Shown here in pieces: positions 19,746 through 29,116 of a stretch of DNA of 64,000 nt (position 1 is the stretch's first letter; the number at the start of each line of letters is the position of its first letter). Below the pieces are notes generated by a model, which saw only the letters and a program-made list of their open reading frames with translations, was not told the DNA's origin and did not search any database. The translations under genes and the position numbers were made by a program. The DNA comes from Microcystis panniformis FACHB-1757 (GTDB lineage Bacteria > Cyanobacteriota > Cyanobacteriia > Cyanobacteriales > Microcystaceae): assembly GCF_001264245.1 (NCBI RefSeq), contig NZ_CP011339.1, positions 744,001 through 808,000 on the forward strand. The letters are read 5' to 3'.

Positions 19746-20141
19746 ATGGAGGGTGATAGTGATCGATGGGCGCATTTAGATATCTACGAGCAGAAATTAA
19801 CCGCCAAGGTAAGGGAGGACTATGATCAGATTATGGGTAATAATCAAGATATCCTAGGGATTGCTGCCCAATACGAAATCTCGGAAATCGATATCCGACG
19901 CGCCAAGGATTACGCTTTTGGATCGGGAGTGTCTCGATATCAATTTTTTCCCGAAGGTTTAATGGTAGCAGCTTGGCGAAGACTCGCTGGCGCTCAAGGG
20001 AATAATCTTGATCGGATGTTTCTCAATCATGAAATCTACGAATCTGACTTAGTGATTAATCGAGGCTTTTCGCAGCAACAAGCGCATTTACTGGCACAAA
20101 AACAATATCCTTGGTCCGATTCAATTCAGCAAACGAGATAA
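19746..20141 (+). CDS. Unknown protein between hoxU and hoxY
   Basis: 131 residues, not recognised. It is hydrophilic, with an N-terminal acidic helix and a C-terminal block AAWRRLAGAQGNNLDRMFLN, HEIYESDLV and FSQQQAHLLAQ. The HEIYE pattern recalls a metal-binding or toxin-type helix, but that is only a resemblance. It starts eight bases after the hoxU stop, with GGAGGG close to ATG, so it is probably cotranscribed with hoxU. The terminal residues run up to the next gene. Confidence 0.5.
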   Translation: MEGDSDRWAHLDIYEQKLTAKVREDYDQIMGNNQDILGIAAQYEISEIDIRRAKDYAFGSGVSRYQFFPEGLMVAAWRRLAGAQGNNLDRMFLNHEIYESDLVINRGFSQQQAHLLAQKQYPWSDSIQQTR

Positions 20142-20143
20142 TT

Positions 20144-20605
20144 ATGACCACATCACCCGAATCGCAATTTCTGCAAGCCATAGAAATGTGTCAGTCTCTC
20201 TCCAATTTGACGGCGCAATTTTCCAGTATTCCTTGTCGGATAATTGAAATTTTGTCTGATGTCAGTCAAGAGCCTAGGGTTTTGTATTCGCTCTTAATTA
20301 AATATTCTAGAGAAGTGGATTCCGCTTTAGTTGCCCTAGATATTTATGCCAAAAGTGCTGATAATTGGCGAGTAAAAGATCGAGATAAAACCTGTTCTCT
20401 TGGTTTTGGAGTAAAAGACCATTGCACGATTTTAAGCTGTTTGCTCAATTTCGGCAAACGTCCTTTTTCTTTTATTTCCTATACGGGAAATTTTGCATCG
20501 GAGGCGATTATTTTTGAGCTACTTAAAGACTGGAAAAATCTAGATTTAGCTCCTTTCTTTGAGGAAAAAATGCAAGAGTTTATCCTGGAGGCAAAAATAG
20601 CTTAA
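20144..20605 (+). CDS. Unknown protein upstream of hoxY
   Basis: 153 residues from ATG at 20144, two bases after the previous stop; an earlier in-frame TTG at 20111 would overlap that gene. It is mostly helical, with a mid-region containing KDHCTILSCLLNFGKRPFSF. I do not recognise the family. Its position inside the hox cluster and tight spacing suggest cotranscription, but not a role in hydrogenase assembly. Confidence 0.5.
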   Translation: MTTSPESQFLQAIEMCQSLSNLTAQFSSIPCRIIEILSDVSQEPRVLYSLLIKYSREVDSALVALDIYAKSADNWRVKDRDKTCSLGFGVKDHCTILSCLLNFGKRPFSFISYTGNFASEAIIFELLKDWKNLDLAPFFEEKMQEFILEAKIA

Positions 20606-20682
20606 AAGAGAATTTCTTTGCGTTTGATCCTTTTGACGAAATTGCAACTCAGCCAAAAAATACCAATCAAGGAATTAAAATT

Positions 20683-21231
20683 ATGTCTAAAATTCGCTTT
20701 GCTACTGTCTGGTTAGCCGGTTGTTCGGGATGCCATATGTCCTTCCTCGATTTGGACGAATGGCTGTTAGAATTAGCTGAAAAAGTTGACGTGGTGTATA
20801 GTCCCGTCGGCTGCGATCTGAAAACCTATCCGGAAAATGTCGATGTCTGTTTAGTGGAAGGAGCGATCGCTAATCAGGATAATTTAGAACTAATTCATCT
20901 AGTCCGTCAAAATACCAAAACCGTCGTTTCTTTTGGTGATTGCGCTGTGACTGCTAATGTTCCCGCTATGCGGAATATGTTGGGAACTGCTGATCCCGTG
21001 CTAAAAAGAGCTTATTTAGAGTTAGGAGATAACACACCTCAACTACCAGAAGAACCCGGTATCGTTCCCGAATTATTAGATCAAGTGCTGCCCGTCCATC
21101 AAGTCATTCCCATCGATATTTTTATGCCGGGTTGTCCCCCCGATGCGGACAGAATTCGCGAGACATTGATTCCCATTTTAAAAGGGGAATTACCCGTGAT
21201 GGCAGGACGAGAAATGATTAAATTTGGTTAA
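20683..21231 (+). CDS. hoxY: Bidirectional [NiFe] hydrogenase small subunit HoxY
   Basis: 182 residues, the normal length. The proximal [4Fe-4S] cysteines are visible in WLAGCSGCHMSFLDLDEW, SFGDCAVTAN and FMPGCPPDADRI. HoxY passes electrons between the NiFe site in HoxH and the HoxFU diaphorase. An AAGGAAT-type RBS precedes ATG. hoxH would be expected next, but a repeat region and recG follow instead, so the large subunit must be elsewhere. Confidence 0.95.
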   Translation: MSKIRFATVWLAGCSGCHMSFLDLDEWLLELAEKVDVVYSPVGCDLKTYPENVDVCLVEGAIANQDNLELIHLVRQNTKTVVSFGDCAVTANVPAMRNMLGTADPVLKRAYLELGDNTPQLPEEPGIVPELLDQVLPVHQVIPIDIFMPGCPPDADRIRETLIPILKGELPVMAGREMIKFG

Positions 21232-21239
21232 TTGAATCA

Positions 21240-21395
21240 GTTATCAGTGATCAGTTATCAGTTATCAGTTATCAGTGATCAGTGATCAGTGATCAGTGAT
21301 CAGTTATCAGTGATCAGTGATCAGTTATCAGTTATCAGTGATCAGTTATCAGTTATCAGTTATCAGTTATCAGTGATCAGTTATCAGTTATAAGA
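21240..21395. repeat. 7-bp tandem repeat array (ATCAGTT/ATCAGTG)
   Basis: About 22 imperfect heptamers TTATCAG or TGATCAG directly after the hoxY stop. The same heptamer builds longer or shorter arrays at 28852-29114 and 57533-57604. It matches the style of cyanobacterial short tandemly repeated repetitive sequences. Confidence 0.9.
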
Positions 21396-21818
21396 TTTGA
21401 GTTTTAAGTTTTGAGTGAGCAGTATGTATTAAGTGAGCCTCATCAAATGGCAGTTTGCTGCTGTCTTTTCGCTGATTACTGATCACTGTTTACTGATTAC
21501 TGATTGGGTGCATCTCATATTTGTAAAAATACCGACAATCAGCAATTATCAGTGACTCCTAAATTATTACAGATGTGTCAGCAGCCGCGTGTAAGCATCC
21601 CACCGAAAAACTAATGCGCGGGGGGTTTGGGGGCGGCGCCACGCCCCCAACGGGGGGTTTGGGGGGTAGAACCCCCAAAGGCTTGGATTGAGTGATAAAA
21701 TCGGAAGTAATACGGCCATCCCTTGAGTATGGGCTACATATCAAGAGAGGCACTCATGCAAAACGGAGAATAAATAATCAGTTTTTAATAACTGGATACT
21801 GATTACTGAACATCTAAA
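21396..21818. repeat. Non-coding region with GC-rich palindrome
   Basis: Contains scattered GATTACTGAT units related to the heptamer array, then a G-rich palindrome with arms TTGGGGGCG (21627-21635) and CGCCCCCAA (21642-21650). Nearby GGGGGGTTT and AACCCCC stretches add pairing. It could terminate the rightward hox transcript or the leftward recG transcript. No gene is seen; the minus-strand open frame here is proline/glycine-rich repeat translation. Confidence 0.6.
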
Positions 21819-24287
21819 TCAAGTTAAAATATCCGCTCCTAACATCCGTTGATATTTAGCTTCTAAAGCTTGTTTCAAATTGGGCAAAGTGATTAAATGG
21901 GGATCATCTAACATAATTTTTTCGGCGGCATCTCTTGCCAAAACTAACACCTCTTGATCCTCCACTAAACTAGCGAGGGCAAAATCTGGTAAACCCGATT
22001 GTCGTTGTCCTAAAACTTCCCCCGGACCGCGAAATCGCATATCCATTTCCGAGATAAAAAAGCCGTCTTGGGATTGTTCCAAAACCGTCAATCTTTGACG
22101 GGAATTAGCACTATTACTGCCACTTAAAAGTAAACAATAGGATTGATGGGAACCTCTGCCGACGCGCCCCCGTAATTGATGCAATTGTGAAAGGCCAAAA
22201 CGTTCGGCATTTTCAATTAACATCACCGTGGCATTGGGAACATCCACCCCCACTTCGATAACCGTAGTTGAGACAATAATTTGCAGAATATTATCGCGAA
22301 AAGCTGTTAAGATTTCCTCTTTTTCGGCGGAACTCATGCGACCATGGAGTAAACCGATATTAAAATTGGGAAAAATCTTTTCTGATAAATTTTGATATTC
22401 TTCCACCGCAGCCCTCACATCTAATTTTTCCGATTCTTCAATTAAGGGAAAAATCACATAAGCTTGTCTGCCTTGGGCAATTTCACGGCGAATTAAATCA
22501 TAGGCAGCCCTTCTTTGATTGCCATTTAAAGCGGTGGTTTGAATCGGTTGTCTGCCGGGGGGTAATTCGTCAATTTGACTCACATCTAAATCCCCATGCA
22601 GGGTTAAAGCTAAAGTACGGGGAATCGGTGTTGCTGTCATGGTTAAAACGTGGGGAGACTCTCCTTTGCTTAATAATCTTGCCCTTTGTTGTACCCCAAA
22701 GCGATGCTGTTCATCAATAACAACTAAACCTAATTTGCGGAAATTAACTGCATCTTGAATTAGGGCATGAGTTCCCACTAAAAGTGGTAATTCTCCTGTC
22801 TCTAATTGGGCGTGAATTTCTCGCCGTTTAGCGGTTTTTGTGGAACCAGTTAATAATTCTACGGGTAAATGTAAGAGATTAAACCAGCTAACTAACTTAC
22901 GATAATGTTGTTCTGCTAAAACTTCCGTAGGAGCCATTAATGCCGCTTGATAACCGGATTGTAGGGCTGCTAAAATGGCATAAACTCCGACAATTGTTTT
23001 GCCAGAACCCACATCCCCCTGCACAAGACGATTCATCGGGGTGCTAGAATCTAAATCCTCTAAAATTTCCTCAATAACTCGTTTTTGAGCATTGGTTAAT
23101 TGAAAGGGAATTATCTGATTAAATTGATCAATTAGTTGACCCTTAGCACTAAAAATAGCGCTTTTCTGTGTCTGACGATACTGTTGCCGCCGCCGCAGAA
23201 ACCCCAATTGTAAAAAGAAGAATTCATCAAAGACTAATCGCCGTCGCGCTTGACTGAGAATCTCGGCATTATTGGGGAAATGAATGTTAGTAATTGCTGT
23301 TTTTAAATCGATTAATCCGTATTGTTTTCTTAGACCGAAAGGTAGGGGGTCTTTTATCGCCTCTACTGCCCCAAAAGCGGCGACTACAGCCTTTCTAATT
23401 AGGTCGGCGGGTACTCCATCGGTGAGGGGATAAACCGGCAGGATACGCCCGATTTTTAAGGACTCAATACTTGCCCCAGAACTGTCTAATAACTCAAATT
23501 CAGGATTTTCTAAAGTTAACCCATATTTTCCCGCTTTGACTAAACCACTAACCGCCACCACCGAACCGACGGGATAGAGTTTTTTTTGTCCTTCTTGCCA
23601 AGCACGATTATTATAGCGAGTTCCCGCATAAAAACGGTTTAATTTTATCTGTCCAGTGCGATCCTGTAAGAGCAATTCAAAGATAGCTAACTTGGTGTTT
23701 TTGGGGCTAGTAAAACAATTACAGCGCTTGACATTCCCCACTAAAGTTACCGTTTCCCCCTCGGTTAAATTAGCGATATTGACTTGACGACTATAATCCA
23801 CATGATCCCGGGGATAATAATATAATAAATCTTCAACTTTGTGGAGGTTTAATCTTTCTAAAAGACTGGCTTTTCTCTCTCCCACTTCCGCTAGATATTT
23901 CAAGGGTTGTTCGAGGGTGACTTGCCGTGGAGAATTAGCCTTTGCCGTGATGGGAGTGGTATTAATAATTTTCGCCACAGCTGGTTCTTTTGGGGTGGGG
24001 GTTGCTTCTAAAGTTTGCCGTAATTGTTGTAAAAAATTGCGAGTTTCGGCGACTAATTGTTGTCTTTGTCTGGGATTAAATTGGGAATATTGGGCAAATT
24101 TTTGGGCTAATTCTCGCCAGCGATTTCTCTCACTGGTGGCAATTCCCACGGGAGGATTATCCCCGAAACTAAGACAGAAAAACTCGCTAAAACGGTATTG
24201 ATTTCCCTGAAGATCGGGATAACCTTTTTCCGCTTCTACAGATAAGGCTTTTTGTAATCTCACCCAGTCGGGTATTTCCCCTTTCAT
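21819..24287 (-). CDS. recG: ATP-dependent DNA helicase RecG
   Basis: 822 residues with the N-terminal extension common in cyanobacteria, then the wedge/OB domain and a superfamily 2 helicase core. Walker A is QGDVGSGKT, motif II is DEQH (VVIDEQHRFGVQQRA), motif III is TATPIPRT and motif VI is QLRGRVGRG. RecG unwinds Holliday junctions and stalled forks. The start ATG at 24287 gives full alignment to MKGEIPDWVRLQKAL. The gene is intact and runs opposite to the hox genes. Confidence 0.95.
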   Translation of the reverse strand: MKGEIPDWVRLQKALSVEAEKGYPDLQGNQYRFSEFFCLSFGDNPPVGIATSERNRWRELAQKFAQYSQFNPRQRQQLVAETRNFLQQLRQTLEATPTPKEPAVAKIINTTPITAKANSPRQVTLEQPLKYLAEVGERKASLLERLNLHKVEDLLYYYPRDHVDYSRQVNIANLTEGETVTLVGNVKRCNCFTSPKNTKLAIFELLLQDRTGQIKLNRFYAGTRYNNRAWQEGQKKLYPVGSVVAVSGLVKAGKYGLTLENPEFELLDSSGASIESLKIGRILPVYPLTDGVPADLIRKAVVAAFGAVEAIKDPLPFGLRKQYGLIDLKTAITNIHFPNNAEILSQARRRLVFDEFFFLQLGFLRRRQQYRQTQKSAIFSAKGQLIDQFNQIIPFQLTNAQKRVIEEILEDLDSSTPMNRLVQGDVGSGKTIVGVYAILAALQSGYQAALMAPTEVLAEQHYRKLVSWFNLLHLPVELLTGSTKTAKRREIHAQLETGELPLLVGTHALIQDAVNFRKLGLVVIDEQHRFGVQQRARLLSKGESPHVLTMTATPIPRTLALTLHGDLDVSQIDELPPGRQPIQTTALNGNQRRAAYDLIRREIAQGRQAYVIFPLIEESEKLDVRAAVEEYQNLSEKIFPNFNIGLLHGRMSSAEKEEILTAFRDNILQIIVSTTVIEVGVDVPNATVMLIENAERFGLSQLHQLRGRVGRGSHQSYCLLLSGSNSANSRQRLTVLEQSQDGFFISEMDMRFRGPGEVLGQRQSGLPDFALASLVEDQEVLVLARDAAEKIMLDDPHLITLPNLKQALEAKYQRMLGADILT

Positions 24288-24354
24288 AATTGCCTCTTGA
24301 TTCCAAATTTCCCAGTATTATGTTTCCCTAATACCTCTGTTTGATTATAACTGA

Positions 24355-25260
24355 TTAATCATACCAACTACTGCGCCACGCCGCTTCCGCTTGAGCGATA
24401 GTATATTCTTTGCGAAGGTGATGATATTGTTTACCTAGACGATTTAATTGTTCCCAAAGGGAGCGAATTTGATTTCTTTCGACACTTAAGCGCGTATCAG
24501 CAAATTCCAGTTCAGCCATTCGTAGATGAATTGCCGTTACTTTAGTGACTTTGCCACTTGAAAAATTATGATCATCCCCATCATCTTCATCTTCATCTTC
24601 ATCTTCATCTTTTTCCTCCTCTGGTTCAGGGTTTTTAGCTTCTACTAAAATGTTTAACATATTATTTCCTCCACCTAGGGATTGTCCCTCTTCTCCCGCT
24701 TGAATTGCCATATCGATAATTTGACTGGGTAGATGAGGGGGAAGAATATAAGCTTTTTGTAGTTGCTGATTAATTTGTTTGGAGAGATGATTGAGAATCT
24801 CGATACAGTTTTTTTCCAGCACTCGACAACAATAAAGTAAAATATCGGGGTTATTAATCTCTCCAGTTGCGGCTAGATTTTCTGGTTTGTTTAGAAAAAG
24901 TTTCAAGAAATCTGGGGTATTTTTCGTCTCTGCTGGACTTTTAGAGAATCCTACCCCTGAAAATGTCCCTCGATCGAAGCTCTGCTCGCCCAATTGCTGT
25001 AAACTGGCTTTAGCCTCTTGTCCTAGAGCTTTGATCTCCTCTTGTAGTTTCTGACGATTGCTGTGGGAGAGAGCCAGAAATTCCCCCCCATAGTAGCGGG
25101 TACAGATATGATACACTGCCCCGATCGCCTGTTTATAGAGAGATTCACCGAGTAAATCAAGATAAATTCGGTATTTTTCCCGCATTCTTTCGGCTAAATT
25201 TGCCACTTCCGTTTCTATGTTCCTTAAATCTTGTTGTAGCTTGTTCAGTCTTCCAGTCAT
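24355..25260 (-). CDS. Conserved coiled-coil protein of unknown function
   Basis: 301 residues. The N-terminal 35 (LQQDLRNIETEVANLAERMR) and the last 60 are predicted coiled coil. A central helical region is followed by a strongly acidic Glu/Asp linker near residues 215-230 (DEDEDEDEDDGDD). No enzymatic motif is seen. It lies 67 bases upstream of recG on the same strand and may share its transcript. I recognise it only as a cyanobacterial hypothetical type. Confidence 0.6.
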   Translation of the reverse strand: MTGRLNKLQQDLRNIETEVANLAERMREKYRIYLDLLGESLYKQAIGAVYHICTRYYGGEFLALSHSNRQKLQEEIKALGQEAKASLQQLGEQSFDRGTFSGVGFSKSPAETKNTPDFLKLFLNKPENLAATGEINNPDILLYCCRVLEKNCIEILNHLSKQINQQLQKAYILPPHLPSQIIDMAIQAGEEGQSLGGGNNMLNILVEAKNPEPEEEKDEDEDEDEDDGDDHNFSSGKVTKVTAIHLRMAELEFADTRLSVERNQIRSLWEQLNRLGKQYHHLRKEYTIAQAEAAWRSSWYD

Positions 25261-25374
25261 AGAAATTTTACCGAGGGAGAAGTTAGCGATCGGCGAATTC
25301 TATTATAGCGACTCACTGTCAGCTATAGCGCCCTGACCAGGGGGAGATGTTTAGACTCGATCGGTTGTCAGTTA

Positions 25375-26618
25375 GGCTCTTCTGGTTTTCGTGTGTTAAT
25401 TTTTGTTATGAATTAAAGCAAGCAAACAGCTTAAGTCGAAGATGTTCAAAATTGGTAAATCCATAACTCATTCTTTTAATAAGCTTTATTTTGGTATTCA
25501 TTCCCTCAATTAATCCGTTGGTTGTCTGATTTTCAAAGTAATTACAAATACCTGGCAAATGCTTCTGGATCATCCTGGCACTACTTTCATATAATATCCC
25601 GCCTATTCTTATCCATTTTTCCAATTTTCTCTCAGCACCTCTGAACGTTCTACTACTTTGATAAATTTGTCTAATTTCTTCTTTCATTTCCCCGGCTATT
25701 CCTAAGCATGGATGTTCTTTCAGAATAACTTCTAGTTGTTGTTTTTGCTCGTCCTTTAAGTCCTCTTTATTCTTCCATAATAAATGAGGTAATCCTTTTT
25801 CATGCACCCCCATTAACTTTCTCAATTTATTAAGCTCGTCATTGATGATAGCCATTACATGAAAACGGTCATAGATGATTTTAGCATTGGGAAATAATTC
25901 CTTGATCACTGCTGTAAATCCTGACCACATATCGACGCTCACTTCTTTCACTTTCTCCCGAACTGCGTCTGGCTGTGCTTTTAAGGCTTCCATTAATTCT
26001 TCTTGCTTATGTCCTTTAATCACATCTAGTAAAATTTTCTTGTCCATATCTACGACCGTTGTGATGAAATCTTTATGTCCTTTTAAGTTACTAAATTCAT
26101 CTAAGCTTATTCGTTCTGGTGCTTCCCACTCTTCCTTTTCTAGTTCTTTAGCACAGTGATTAAATATTAACTCAACTTCTGACCATCCTAACCCTTCTTC
26201 TCGACTTATTTCTTCGATGCTACAATTTTTTACTCTCTCATAAATCATCGATTCATAGCGAATTGTATGATGCTGTCTTAATCTCATAAAACTCAGTCTT
26301 TCGCTGATATACTTTTGGCACTTTTGACAATGAAACTGACGGCGTGGTACTTCTAAATATACTGGATTACCTAATATTGACAAGTCTCTGACTAGATTAT
26401 ACTCTGTCTGATTGATTCTGTCTAAGGTTTGATGGCAATTCGGACATTCAATTGTTTCATTTAAAAGAGCAAGCTTTAGGAAAATTGTCTGAGCAATTTT
26501 TTGATAATTGACCACTGTTACATTTGGTAAATCGAGGAGTTGATCAAAATTTATCCACATAACCCACCTCCTGTTCTGTGTTACTATTATACCATGCTCA
26601 CACAGAACCTAGAAGAGC
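25375..26618 (-). mobile_element. ISL3-family insertion sequence (intact, 1244 bp)
   Basis: Ends GGCTCTTCTGGTTTTCGTGT and (inverted) GGCTCTTCTAGGTTCTGTGT are imperfect terminal inverted repeats, flanked by GTCAGTTA and CTCAGTTA (7 of 8 identical). It has one intact transposase gene. Its ends are shared by MITE-2 (7189-7320, 15614-15745) and more distantly by MITE-1, making it the candidate autonomous partner. Confidence 0.9.
25406..26560 (-). CDS. ISL3-family transposase
   Basis: 384 residues. The N-terminal zinc-binding region has CPNCHQTLDRI and FHCQKCQKYI. A helix-turn-helix segment is at EGLGWSEVELIFNH, and the DDE catalytic domain includes SLDEFSNLKGHKDF, VSVDMWSGFTAV and NGLIEGMNTKIKLIKR. 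This is a typical ISL3/Tnp_IS204-1001-1165 arrangement at normal length, with no frame damage, so it may be active. Confidence 0.9.
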   Translation of the reverse strand: MWINFDQLLDLPNVTVVNYQKIAQTIFLKLALLNETIECPNCHQTLDRINQTEYNLVRDLSILGNPVYLEVPRRQFHCQKCQKYISERLSFMRLRQHHTIRYESMIYERVKNCSIEEISREEGLGWSEVELIFNHCAKELEKEEWEAPERISLDEFSNLKGHKDFITTVVDMDKKILLDVIKGHKQEELMEALKAQPDAVREKVKEVSVDMWSGFTAVIKELFPNAKIIYDRFHVMAIINDELNKLRKLMGVHEKGLPHLLWKNKEDLKDEQKQQLEVILKEHPCLGIAGEMKEEIRQIYQSSRTFRGAERKLEKWIRIGGILYESSARMIQKHLPGICNYFENQTTNGLIEGMNTKIKLIKRMSYGFTNFEHLRLKLFACFNS

Positions 26619-26758
26619 CTCAGTTATTTTAGCTATTAGCTTTTTGCAGACCAGCTTTTAGCATTTGTTTTGGCGAAGATAACTGCTATAATCAGGCTAA
26701 TTAGTAGGAAAACTCTCTATCTCTATATTTTTGCATAGTTTACACCACAAGTCCGGGC

Positions 26759-27592
26759 ATGAAAACCGACAGTATTTTTTATGATCTTTTTCAATCTTAT
26801 CCGTCAATTTTCTTTGAATTAATCAACCTTTCCCCCGGAGAAGCCGAGAATTACCGCTTTGATTCCGTCGAAATCAAGCAACTAGCTTTTCGTATTGATG
26901 GCGTATTTTTGCCCAATATTACCGATCCTAGCATTCCTATTTATTTCTGCGAGGTGCAATTTCAAGATGATCAGAATTTTTATGGCCGTTTCTTTGCTGA
27001 AATCTTCTTATATCTCAGTAAAACTGCTTTTAACAATGATTGGCGCGGGGTGGTCATTTATCCCCATCGTCGGGTAGAATCAGATAAGATTTTACGTTAT
27101 CAAGACTTATTGACATCTGGGAGAGTGACGCGAATCTATTTAGATGAACTAGATGATATTAATCAAGATTCCCTCGGTATTGCCACCATAAAATTAATTA
27201 TTGCTAAAGAAAATCAAGCCGTGGCAACAGCCAAACAACTTATTGAACGAGTGCGAACTGAATTTACCCAACCGCAAAACCTCCTACAATTAATAGAAAC
27301 GATCCTTATCTATAAATTACCACGTCTAAGTCGCCGGGAGATAGAAGCCATGTTTAGTTTAGATGAACTGAAACAAACCCGTTATTTTCAAGACGTTCGA
27401 GAAGAAGGTAAACTGGAAGGTAAACTGGAAGGTAAACTGGAAGGTAAACTGGAAGGTAAACTGGAAGGTAAACTGGAAGGTAAACTGGAATCTGTGCCGC
27501 GTTTATTGGCTTTAGGTTTAACGGTAGAACAAATTGCTCAAGCCTTGGACTTAACTGTAGAAAAAGTGCGAGAAATACCAGAAACCCATTAA
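26759..27592 (+). CDS. DUF2887 / Rpn-like PD-(D/E)XK nuclease-family protein with 12-bp tandem repeat
   Basis: 277 residues. The N-terminal domain (SIFYDLFQSYPSIFFELI, then FRIDGVFLPN and IYFCEVQFQ) has the D...ExQ arrangement of the Rpn/PDDEXK_7-like transposase-associated nucleases. Residues 218-243 are seven exact copies of a four-residue unit (GKLE), coded by a 12-bp repeat GGTAAACTGGAA. The C-terminus is a small helix-turn-helix-like segment (ALGLTVEQIAQALDLTVEKV). It resembles the gene at 34520-35338. The role is unknown; relatives are thought to promote recombination. Confidence 0.8.
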   Translation: MKTDSIFYDLFQSYPSIFFELINLSPGEAENYRFDSVEIKQLAFRIDGVFLPNITDPSIPIYFCEVQFQDDQNFYGRFFAEIFLYLSKTAFNNDWRGVVIYPHRRVESDKILRYQDLLTSGRVTRIYLDELDDINQDSLGIATIKLIIAKENQAVATAKQLIERVRTEFTQPQNLLQLIETILIYKLPRLSRREIEAMFSLDELKQTRYFQDVREEGKLEGKLEGKLEGKLEGKLEGKLEGKLESVPRLLALGLTVEQIAQALDLTVEKVREIPETH

Positions 27593-27697
27593 GATAATCT
27601 AGCAGTAAGCTATGACAGTGTTTTTCATCAAGATAAAGTGTAACCTAATTTGCTATCGGCCACCGACTACCCAAAACGAAAACTTACTACCTCACCT

Positions 27698-28768
27698 ATG
27701 ACTAGCACTCCTTCAGCTTCTTTAAAATTAAAAAAAACAAAAATTACCGACACAAATATCACTCTCTCCCATGGCAGCGGTGGCAGAGCAATGCGGGATT
27801 TAATTAACGAGATATTCGTTAGTAACTTCGATAATAACTTACTGGCACCCCTTGAAGATCAAGCCCGATTTGAGATTAAAGATTTGGCTAAAATAGGCGA
27901 GCGCTTGGCATTTACAACCGATTCCTATGTGGTTTCTCCTCTATTCTTTCCGGGGGGTGATATTGGCAGTTTAGCAGTCAATGGAACCGTTAATGATTTG
28001 GCTGTCGGTGGGGCAATTCCTCTCTATCTCAGTTGTAGTTTTATCCTCGAAGAAGGTTTATCTATCGACACCCTAAAAACCATCGTTACTAGCATGAAAA
28101 TAGCCGCCGAAAAAGCAGCAGTAAAAATCGTCACCGGGGATACAAAAGTCGTTCTCAAGGGACAAGGGGATCAAATATTTATTAACACCTCTGGAGTCGG
28201 AGTAATTCCGGCCGGAATCAATTCTGGGGCGAATAATTTACAAGTTGGCGATCGCATTTTGCTAAACGGTTTTCTGGGGGATCACGGTGCCGCCATTCTG
28301 ATTGCTAGGGGCGAATTAGACCTACAATGCACAATCGAAAGCGATTGTCAAGCCTTGAATTCTTTAATTTCTGCAATTCTGGCCGTTTGCCCACAAGTTA
28401 AAGCGATGCGGGATGCCACTAGAGGCGGATTAGCCACGGTTTTAAACGAATTTGCCCAAAGTTCAGGGGTGGGAATACAGGTGCAGGAAACGGCGATCCC
28501 CATCCGGGAAGAAGTGCGAGGAATGTGCGAATTATTGGGCTTAGAACCGCTTTATCTGGCAAATGAGGGCAAATTAGTCCTTGTCGTGCCTCCAGAGGCA
28601 GAAAATCGCGTTTTAGCAGTGATGCGTTCCCATCCTGACGGTAAAAATGCCGCTTCTATCGGGGAAGTCGTCGCTTCTCCCCCCAATTTAGTTTACTTAA
28701 AAACCCCTTTCGGCACTAACAGAATTCTCGATATGTTAGTCGGTGAACAATTACCGAGAATATGTTAA
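27698..28768 (+). CDS. hypE: Hydrogenase maturation protein HypE
   Basis: 356 residues from ATG at 27698 (an upstream in-frame start at 27650 is possible but has no RBS). The PurM-like ATPase signature appears in LSHGSGGRAMRDLI and the dehydration-site context in GDTKVV. The C-terminus ends LPRIC, the conserved cysteine that receives the carbamoyl group from HypF and is converted to thiocyanate as the CN source of the NiFe site. It is separated from hypA by a 263-bp repeat array. Confidence 0.95.
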   Translation: MTSTPSASLKLKKTKITDTNITLSHGSGGRAMRDLINEIFVSNFDNNLLAPLEDQARFEIKDLAKIGERLAFTTDSYVVSPLFFPGGDIGSLAVNGTVNDLAVGGAIPLYLSCSFILEEGLSIDTLKTIVTSMKIAAEKAAVKIVTGDTKVVLKGQGDQIFINTSGVGVIPAGINSGANNLQVGDRILLNGFLGDHGAAILIARGELDLQCTIESDCQALNSLISAILAVCPQVKAMRDATRGGLATVLNEFAQSSGVGIQVQETAIPIREEVRGMCELLGLEPLYLANEGKLVLVVPPEAENRVLAVMRSHPDGKNAASIGEVVASPPNLVYLKTPFGTNRILDMLVGEQLPRIC

Positions 28769-28851
28769 TTAGACAGGAGACAGTTTTAAAGGAAAAAGTG
28801 AAAACTAAAAAAACAGATAGTTGGGGTTTTGGGGTTTTAGTTGAAATTTCC

Positions 28852-29114
28852 CTGATAACTGATAACTGATAACTGATAACTGATAACTGATAACTGATAA
28901 CTGATAACTGATAACTGATAACTGATAACTGATAACTGATAACTGATAACTGATAACTGATAACTGATAACTGATAACTGATAACTGATAACTGATAACT
29001 GATAACTGATAACTGATAACTGATAACTGATAACTGATAACTGATAACTGATAACTGATAACTGATAACTGATAACTGATAACTGATAACTGATAACTGA
29101 TAACTGATAACTGA
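28852..29114. repeat. About 37 tandem copies of CTGATAA between hypE and hypA
   Basis: A near-perfect 7-bp tandem array with very little variation. It ends two bases before the hypA ATG and so occupies the place of its ribosome-binding site. The flank at 28815-28851 (GGGGTTTTAGTTGAAATTTC) recurs inverted at 57603-57640 beside another array of the same heptamer. All frames are open, giving spurious SYQLSVI-repeat translations on the minus strand. Confidence 0.95.
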
Positions 29115-29116
29115 AA

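Noticed and set aside
28852..29114. CRISPR array
   Set aside because: The unit is 7 bp with no spacers and no cas genes nearby; it is a simple tandem repeat.
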